NCBI GenBank assembly: GCA_007128045.1
Contig: SKYG01000319.1
Coordinates: 1 to 10,434 of the forward strand
Reading direction: 5' to 3'
DNA: 10,434 bases
DNA from: Bacteroidales bacterium
GTDB lineage: Bacteria; Bacteroidota; Bacteroidia; Bacteroidales; UBA7960
Positions 6,773-10,434 of this stretch are shown here, piece after piece. The position numbers and the translations under genes were made by a program. A model generated the notes under the pieces. The model saw nothing but the letters and a program-made list of their open reading frames with translations, was not told where the DNA came from and searched no databases. Numbering within the stretch: position 1 is the stretch's first letter; each line of letters starts with the position of its first letter.

Positions 6773-7639
6773 ATGAACAACAGGGAGGTTTTCGTTACCG
6801 TAGATCCATCCGCGGGTTTCTGTTTTGGTGTGGAAAGAGCTGTTATCATGGCCGAAGACGCATTGGATCATGACCATCCGGTGTATTGTCTCGGGGAGAT
6901 GGTTCATAATGATGAAGAATTAAAACGGCTGCAACGTATCGGCCTGCAACATGTTGATCGAAAGGAATACAACAAACTCTCCGGACAAACGGTGTTGTTC
7001 AGAGCTCATGGAGAGCCTCCCGAAAGCTATGCGCATGCAGCAAGACACAAGCTGAATATCATTGATGCATCTTGTCCCATTGTGAAAAAGGTTCAGCAAC
7101 GTATTAAGGCATCCTATGAAGAAGGTGCTTTTATTATGATCTACGGCAAGCCAGATCACCCTGAAGTGATAGGACTGAATGGGCAAACCGGACACCAGGC
7201 ACTTGTCGTAGAAAGTGCCGAAACCCTGAACCTGGAATCGATCCCCGAAGAGATTTGCCTGTACAGTCAGACCACACAATCATTGCAGGGTTTTCATAAA
7301 CTGGTGGAAGCACTTAAAAGAGCCGGGAAAAAAGTTGATGTTAATCATACGATCTGCCGGCATGTTTCCAACCGGTTTCCACAGGTAAAGGCATTTTGTG
7401 AACAGTTTGACAAGGTTGTATTTGTTGGCGGAAGACGTTCATCCAATGCACAATCTCTGTATGAAACTGCCCGCGAAGTTAACCTTAACACCTGGTTTGT
7501 TTCCAGTCCTGAAGAAGTTAACATGAACTGGTTTAAACCTGGTGATCGTATCGGCATCACAGGCGCCACCTCAACACCACCATGGCTGTTGTCAGAAGTA
7601 GCAGAAAAGATACATCAACATTTCAGTCAGCACCACTAA
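6773..7639 (+). CDS. ispH: 4-hydroxy-3-methylbut-2-enyl diphosphate reductase (IspH/LytB)
   Basis: A 288-residue [4Fe-4S] enzyme for the last step of the MEP pathway, reducing HMBPP to IPP and DMAPP. The three cluster cysteines are Cys17 (GFCFGV), Cys101 (ASCPIVKK) and Cys195 (HTICRHVSNR). Substrate-binding residues are His45 (MVHND), His79 (FRAHGE), His129 and Glu131 (DHPEV), the TTQS stretch at 167-170, Ser223-Ser224-Asn225 and the GATSTPPWL stretch (264-272). All expected key residues are present, so it should be active. It lies 16 nt after crtB, which suggests that precursor supply is cotranscribed with carotenoid synthesis. A TATTTTTG at 6761-6768 fits the TAnnTTTG box but sits too close to the ATG to be convincing. 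The stop codon runs directly into the octamer array before tadA. Confidence 0.95.
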   Translation: MNNREVFVTVDPSAGFCFGVERAVIMAEDALDHDHPVYCLGEMVHNDEELKRLQRIGLQHVDRKEYNKLSGQTVLFRAHGEPPESYAHAARHKLNIIDASCPIVKKVQQRIKASYEEGAFIMIYGKPDHPEVIGLNGQTGHQALVVESAETLNLESIPEEICLYSQTTQSLQGFHKLVEALKRAGKKVDVNHTICRHVSNRFPQVKAFCEQFDKVVFVGGRRSSNAQSLYETAREVNLNTWFVSSPEEVNMNWFKPGDRIGITGATSTPPWLLSEVAEKIHQHFSQHH

Positions 7640-7682
7640 CTCCTCAACTCCTCAACTCCTCAACTCCTCAACTCCTCAACTC
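7638..7682 (+). repeat. AACTCCTC octamer array between ispH and tadA
   Basis: Five perfect tandem copies of AACTCCTC (7638-7677) plus a partial AACTC. The first two bases belong to the ispH stop codon TAA, and the array ends 7 nt before the tadA ATG, so it makes up nearly the whole spacer. The sequence differs from the CAGACTTT arrays, but the period (8), the position (spacer just before a start codon) and the lack of stop codons in all sense frames are the same. The opposite strand contains TGA. Confidence 0.95.
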
Positions 7683-7689
7683 ATTTGCT

Positions 7690-8139
7690 ATGTTATCAAT
7701 CTACACCGACGACCATTACATGAAAGAGGCTTTAAAGGAAGCACAAAAGGCGTACGATGCCGGTGAGGTGCCTGTTGGTGCTGTTGTGGTCTGTAACAAA
7801 CAGATTATCGCACGCGCCCACAACCTTACTGAACGTTTGTGTGATGTGACGGCCCATGCAGAGATGCAGGCCATTACTGCCGCTGCGAACGCGATAGGAG
7901 GGAAGTACCTGAATGATTGCACGCTGTATGTCACGATTGAACCGTGTGCCATGTGTGCAGGCGCCCTGTATTGGTCGCAGGTTGGTAAGGTGGTGTATGG
8001 TGCTGGCGATGATAAAAAAGGATATACGACAATTTCTGACGCACTCATGCATCCCAAAACCATTATAGAAAAAGGCATCATGGCTGAAGAGAGCACAGAC
8101 CTCATGCAACGCTTCTTCCGGGAACGCAGAAGAACATGA
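7690..8139 (+). CDS. tadA: tRNA-specific adenosine deaminase (A34 of tRNA-Arg)
   Basis: A 149-residue zinc-dependent deaminase that converts A34 to inosine in the anticodon of tRNA-Arg(ACG), needed to read several Arg codons. The zinc site is His56 with catalytic Glu58 (TAHAEMQAI) and PCAMC (Cys86, Cys89); VPVGAVVV at 27-34 and RAHN at 42-45 are also typical. I start at the ATG at 7690. An in-frame ATG at 7582, inside ispH, would add 36 residues translated from ispH and the octamer array and is not credible. Its place after ispH is probably a general housekeeping arrangement, not a functional link to pigment. Guanine or cytosine deaminase relatives are less likely given the short form and the motif context. 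Confidence 0.9.
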   Translation: MLSIYTDDHYMKEALKEAQKAYDAGEVPVGAVVVCNKQIIARAHNLTERLCDVTAHAEMQAITAAANAIGGKYLNDCTLYVTIEPCAMCAGALYWSQVGKVVYGAGDDKKGYTTISDALMHPKTIIEKGIMAEESTDLMQRFFRERRRT

Positions 8140-8164
8140 ATCGGCCATTCTCGGTCTGTAGGGG

Positions 8165-8189
8165 ATCTCTCGCTTCGCTCGAGATGACA
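8165..8189. repeat. Small hairpin repeat in the convergent tadA/DoxX gap
   Basis: TCTCG (8168-8172) and CGAGA (8180-8184) form a perfect 5-bp stem around a 7-nt loop CTTCGCT, followed by TGACA. From memory, CTCGCTTCGCTCGAGATGAC-like sequences are common interspersed intergenic repeats in Bacteroidota and other phyla. There is no T-run on either side, so it is a poor intrinsic terminator, though it lies where one would be expected, between convergent genes ending at 8139 and 8214. Confidence 0.5.
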
Positions 8190-8213
8190 GGGTGCTATGA
8201 ACCCGCCGTTCTT

Positions 8214-9341
8214 CTAATTCAGGTACTCTTTGCTGATCTGGTTGAATGTGGGTATTCGTCTGTGGGGCCATTTGGCAATTACCACACCATCTTTTAGGAG
8301 CAGCAGTCCTGGATTGGAGCGGATAATGGTTTTCAGGGCTATGGCATCCGACTGATAGAAAGGATAAGGGGTTTGGTACTCATGTCTGAAGGCGTCGATG
8401 TTCTCAAAAGACGCACCGGTAAGCACAAAGAATGGGTAGCCGTGGTTTTCAGCTTCCAGGGCTAAGGGGTTAATTTTTCTTACAAAGGTTTTTGCCCTGG
8501 TTGTTTCCAGGTTGTACGCAACCACCATAAACTGGTAATCCTCTTCATAAAGGATAGGCTCTGTCAGGTCAAAGCCAAATTCATCCTCAATATAAAAATT
8601 GGTAATTGGAGCTTCTATAAAGGGTTGAGTGACTTCTCTTCGCTGATCTTTGTATGTCCACAGAGCACTCCATTCAGGGTCATCCCAGGGGTAGTCATTT
8701 ACCGGATATTCGCTGGTTTCTCCGGTTTCCTGGTTCTCGAAGATCAGATAGGTGTCTGCTACCTCTTCCGTAGGTGTCAGCTTTTCGCGTATGTCGTTAC
8801 CTACCTTCCAGGGCCGGAAGTCTATAATGGGGAGGTAAGCCAGGCAATAAAAAGAAAGCCCGACAACCATTAACGAGGTAGCACCCACAAGATACCAGTC
8901 TTTGGTTTCTGACCAAAGGGGGCGTATCTTTTTACGATATACAAATACCAGGATGGCTGCCGCCAGAATAAACACGTTTTTATAGAATGTATCCCAGTTG
9001 CTGATGATGATGGCATCGCCAAAGCAACCACAGTCGGGAACCGGGTCGGTGAGTGCGATATATAGTGTTAGTGGGGTGAAAAAGCCCATAAATAGCAAGG
9101 CTCCCCAGGCGCTGTATCGCATCTTTAACCCCATCAATACTGCAACACCGATAACCAGCTCAAGGCTGCTCATCAGGATTGAAAGTGGAAGTGCGGTTGG
9201 AAATAACCAAGGCGTTTCAAAGGCAAGAAAATAGTCCTGAAACTTATAGGCAGAACCCAATGGATCTATGACCTTAACAAATCCCGAGAAAATGAATACA
9301 AGCCCGAATAGAATCCGGGCGGTCCACAGCAGATATTTCAT
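8214..9341 (-). CDS. DoxX/BT_3928-family membrane protein with C-terminal thioredoxin-like domain
   Basis: A 375-residue protein. The N-terminal DoxX-type part has four membrane segments (about 5-25, 48-71, 76-98, 117-136), with the family signature FSGFVKVIDPLGSAYK (18-33) and a conserved-looking pair of cysteines in PDCGCFGD (102-109), as also seen in MauE-type proteins of disulfide metabolism. A fifth membrane segment (about 151-172) leads to a soluble domain, probably periplasmic, of some 200 residues. Its end (NPGLLLLKDGVVIAKWPHRRIP) resembles the cis-Pro and following strands of a thioredoxin fold, but the usual CxxC is absent: the equivalent strand runs PFFVLTGAS. It begins 28 nt after the DUF1573 gene at 9370 and probably shares its transcript. 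Function is not established; a role in envelope redox or electron transfer is inference. Confidence 0.82.
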   Translation of the reverse strand: MKYLLWTARILFGLVFIFSGFVKVIDPLGSAYKFQDYFLAFETPWLFPTALPLSILMSSLELVIGVAVLMGLKMRYSAWGALLFMGFFTPLTLYIALTDPVPDCGCFGDAIIISNWDTFYKNVFILAAAILVFVYRKKIRPLWSETKDWYLVGATSLMVVGLSFYCLAYLPIIDFRPWKVGNDIREKLTPTEEVADTYLIFENQETGETSEYPVNDYPWDDPEWSALWTYKDQRREVTQPFIEAPITNFYIEDEFGFDLTEPILYEEDYQFMVVAYNLETTRAKTFVRKINPLALEAENHGYPFFVLTGASFENIDAFRHEYQTPYPFYQSDAIALKTIIRSNPGLLLLKDGVVIAKWPHRRIPTFNQISKEYLN

Positions 9342-9369
9342 AACCCGCAGGTTGCGATTTTACCAGGCA

Positions 9370-9783
9370 TTATCTTTCTACAATCTCTCCCTGAATCCGG
9401 AATACCGCTGTTGGGTTGGTTTCACTGTTTGACGTGACAGTTACCGTACGGCTGATTCGTTGCGCGCGGGGAGCAAGGTTAAATTCAATGTTGACAACCC
9501 CTTTTTCTCCAGGGGCGATGGGTTCGCGGGGCCATTGGGTAACCCGTGTGCCGCAGCATGCCCTGACATTACTCAACACCAGCGGTTGGCTTCCGGAGTT
9601 GGTAAAAGGAATAGCCAATTTAGTATTGGGCATACTATCAACATAGGCAGTTCCGTAATTGTGGGCAGGGTTGTCAAATTTAAGCTCCGGCCCGTTAGTT
9701 TTTTCTACTACCGGGTCTGAGGCAAAACCCATGAATGAAATCAGCAACAAACTGCATACGAATGAAAAGATCTTTTGGCTCAT
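9370..9783 (-). CDS. Exported DUF1573 protein, copy A
   Basis: A 137-residue protein with an N-terminal signal peptide (basic Lys4, hydrophobic 5-20, likely cleavage after the GFA at 19-21). The mature part is one DUF1573 domain, an Ig-like ASH-type beta sandwich: a YGTAYVDS strand (43-50), FTNSGSQPLVLSNV (60-73), APGEKGVVNIEF and RTVTVTSN. The usual SCGCT is replaced by ACCGT (75-79), with vicinal Cys76-Cys77. No lipobox is visible. It is paralogous and equal in length to the gene at 9883-10296; the pair share FxNxGxQPLVxSxVxxCCGTRxTxW. It is followed after 28 nt by the DoxX-family gene. A TATATTTG box lies 30 nt upstream of its start. The family's function is unknown. Confidence 0.85.
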   Translation of the reverse strand: MSQKIFSFVCSLLLISFMGFASDPVVEKTNGPELKFDNPAHNYGTAYVDSMPNTKLAIPFTNSGSQPLVLSNVRACCGTRVTQWPREPIAPGEKGVVNIEFNLAPRAQRISRTVTVTSNSETNPTAVFRIQGEIVER

Positions 9784-9812
9784 AATAACAAAAATTTACG
9801 ATTTAACAGACA

Positions 9813-9820
9813 CAAATATA
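9813..9820 (-). promoter_or_regulatory. Candidate -7 promoter box for the DUF1573-A/DoxX unit
   Basis: On the minus strand TATATTTG matches the Bacteroidota consensus TAnnTTTG exactly. It lies 29 nt upstream of the ATG at 9783, leaving a leader of about 20-25 nt. The expected -33 TTG/TTTG is not clear; a T-rich stretch (TGTTTTTT) lies roughly there. If real, copy A and the DoxX gene can be transcribed independently of copy B. Confidence 0.4.
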
Positions 9821-9882
9821 CTAACAGAAGTGGGAAAAAACACTCCTATGATTGTTTTTTAACAAAAATTGATCCAAATTGT

Positions 9883-10296
9883 TTATGTCTGGTCGGGTTT
9901 TTTCCCTGCAACAACCTTTGCTACAACACGTATTATATTGGTAGGTTGATCAGGATCATTTGATGTTGCGGTGATTGTCCTGCTGATATTCTGCGGAGTT
10001 GGATTTAACCGGAACTCAATGCTGATCGTACCTTTCTCCTCAGGGTTGAGGGGTGTGTTGGTCCAGCTGGTGATACGCGTCCCACAGCAACCTTTAACGT
10101 GAGATACAACCAACGGCTGATTGCCTGTGTTGAAAAATTCAATGTTGACCTTCATCGTTGGCTCAAGTTCGTCGATGTAAAGAGTGCCCAAGTCAATCAT
10201 TGATGTAGAGTAACTAAATTTCGGACCAGCTTGTTGTCCGAAAAGCATGGTGGTGCCAAGCACCAGAATGCAGAAAAGAATTGAAAGCCTTTTCAT
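9883..10296 (-). CDS. Exported DUF1573 protein, copy B
   Basis: A 137-residue protein starting at the ATG at 10296, which puts a signal peptide at the N terminus (MKRLSILFCILVLGTTMLFG, cleavage near residues 20-23). ATGs at 10305 and 10422 are also in frame, but they would place extra sequence before the signal peptide; the one at 10422 would bury it. The DUF1573 domain runs from about residue 27, with LGTLYIDELEP (36-46), FFNTGNQPLVVSHV (54-67), GCCGT (69-73; Cys70-Cys71), NPEEKGTISIEF and RTITATSNDPDQP. The CCGT in place of CGCT is shared with copy A, so it predates or accompanied the tandem duplication. A lysine-rich tail (GKKPDQT) ends the protein. The 99-bp gap to copy A holds a promoter candidate and a weak A/T-only inverted repeat (TTGTT/AACAA). 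Confidence 0.83.
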   Translation of the reverse strand: MKRLSILFCILVLGTTMLFGQQAGPKFSYSTSMIDLGTLYIDELEPTMKVNIEFFNTGNQPLVVSHVKGCCGTRITSWTNTPLNPEEKGTISIEFRLNPTPQNISRTITATSNDPDQPTNIIRVVAKVVAGKKPDQT

Positions 10297-10351
10297 ACCA
10301 TTCATTGTTTTTGTTAGAGAACCTGGTGAATTAGAAATTTGAGAGAATATA

Positions 10352-10365
10352 AATGTTAGAACATT
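10352..10365. promoter_or_regulatory. Short inverted repeat upstream of DUF1573 copy B
   Basis: AATGTT-AG-AACATT is a perfect 6-bp inverted repeat with a 2-bp centre, 55 nt upstream of the ATG at 10296. Its position suits an operator. The region is AT-rich, so chance is quite possible. No exact TAnnTTTG box was found between 10297 and 10434. Confidence 0.25.
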
Positions 10366-10434
10366 AAAAAAATTAAGAAAACGCGCAAAGGGAATAGCAG
10401 TATCTCTCGATAATTCTATCAATGTTAAAAAAGT

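Noticed and set aside
2501..7682. CRISPR-like arrays
   Set aside because: The units are 8 bp and directly tandem, with no spacers and no cas genes nearby.
7582..7689. Start of tadA at an ATG inside ispH
   Set aside because: The added 36 residues come from ispH in another frame and the AACTCCTC array; the ATG at 7690 gives the usual TadA N terminus.
8128..8215. Inverted repeat AGAAGAAC (8128-8135) / GTTCTTCT (8208-8215) as a bidirectional terminator
   Set aside because: The arms are 72 nt apart and lie in or at the coding ends of both genes, with no T-run; more likely chance.
10297..10422. N-terminal extension of DUF1573 copy B to an ATG at 10422
   Set aside because: It would put 42 residues before a clear signal peptide; the ATG at 10296 gives a normal exported protein of the same length as copy A.

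Overview
This window looks like chromosomal DNA from a pigmented member of the Bacteroidota. The reasons are the carotenoid gene set and its order, the protein families (BT_3928-type DoxX protein, DUF1573 proteins, short CrtB and TadA), the general lack of Shine-Dalgarno sequences, and one good match to the phylum's TAnnTTTG promoter box. This is inference from family recognition; no search was run. Ten protein genes are supported. No RNA gene, insertion sequence, prophage or CRISPR array is visible.

Layout. (1) 9-4082, minus strand: a four-gene set read in the order crtD-like desaturase, cruF-like hydratase, small acyltransferase, membrane glycosyltransferase. (2) 4083-4454: a 372-bp divergent spacer, AT-rich, with octamer repeats next to both flanking genes. 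(3) 4455-8139, plus strand: crtI, crtB (overlapping crtI by 20 nt), ispH (16 nt later) and tadA (after a 50-nt spacer made almost wholly of an octamer array). (4) 8140-8213: a short convergent gap with a small hairpin repeat. (5) 8214-10296, minus strand: two tandem DUF1573 lipid-free exported proteins of equal length, followed by a DoxX/BT_3928-type membrane protein.

How the genes work together. IspH makes IPP and DMAPP. CrtB condenses two GGPP to phytoene, and CrtI desaturates it to the lycopene level. CruF adds water to give a tertiary 1'-hydroxyl, and CrtD introduces the 3',4' double bond next to it. The glycosyltransferase and acyltransferase would then make a carotenoid glycoside ester, by analogy with CruC and CruD of green sulfur bacteria. 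No lycopene cyclase, ketolase or ring hydroxylase is in the window, so the end product may be acyclic, or monocyclic if a cyclase lies elsewhere. The DUF1573/DoxX group is a separate envelope-associated unit of unknown role.

The most unusual feature is a set of 8-bp tandem repeats in the leaders of crtD, cruF and, in decayed form, crtI. All carry the same octamer (CAGACTTT) in the sense direction. A different octamer (AACTCCTC) fills the ispH-tadA spacer. In the sense direction these units are free of stop codons in every frame. A second oddity is a short in-frame segment shared by the glycosyltransferase and CrtD genes.
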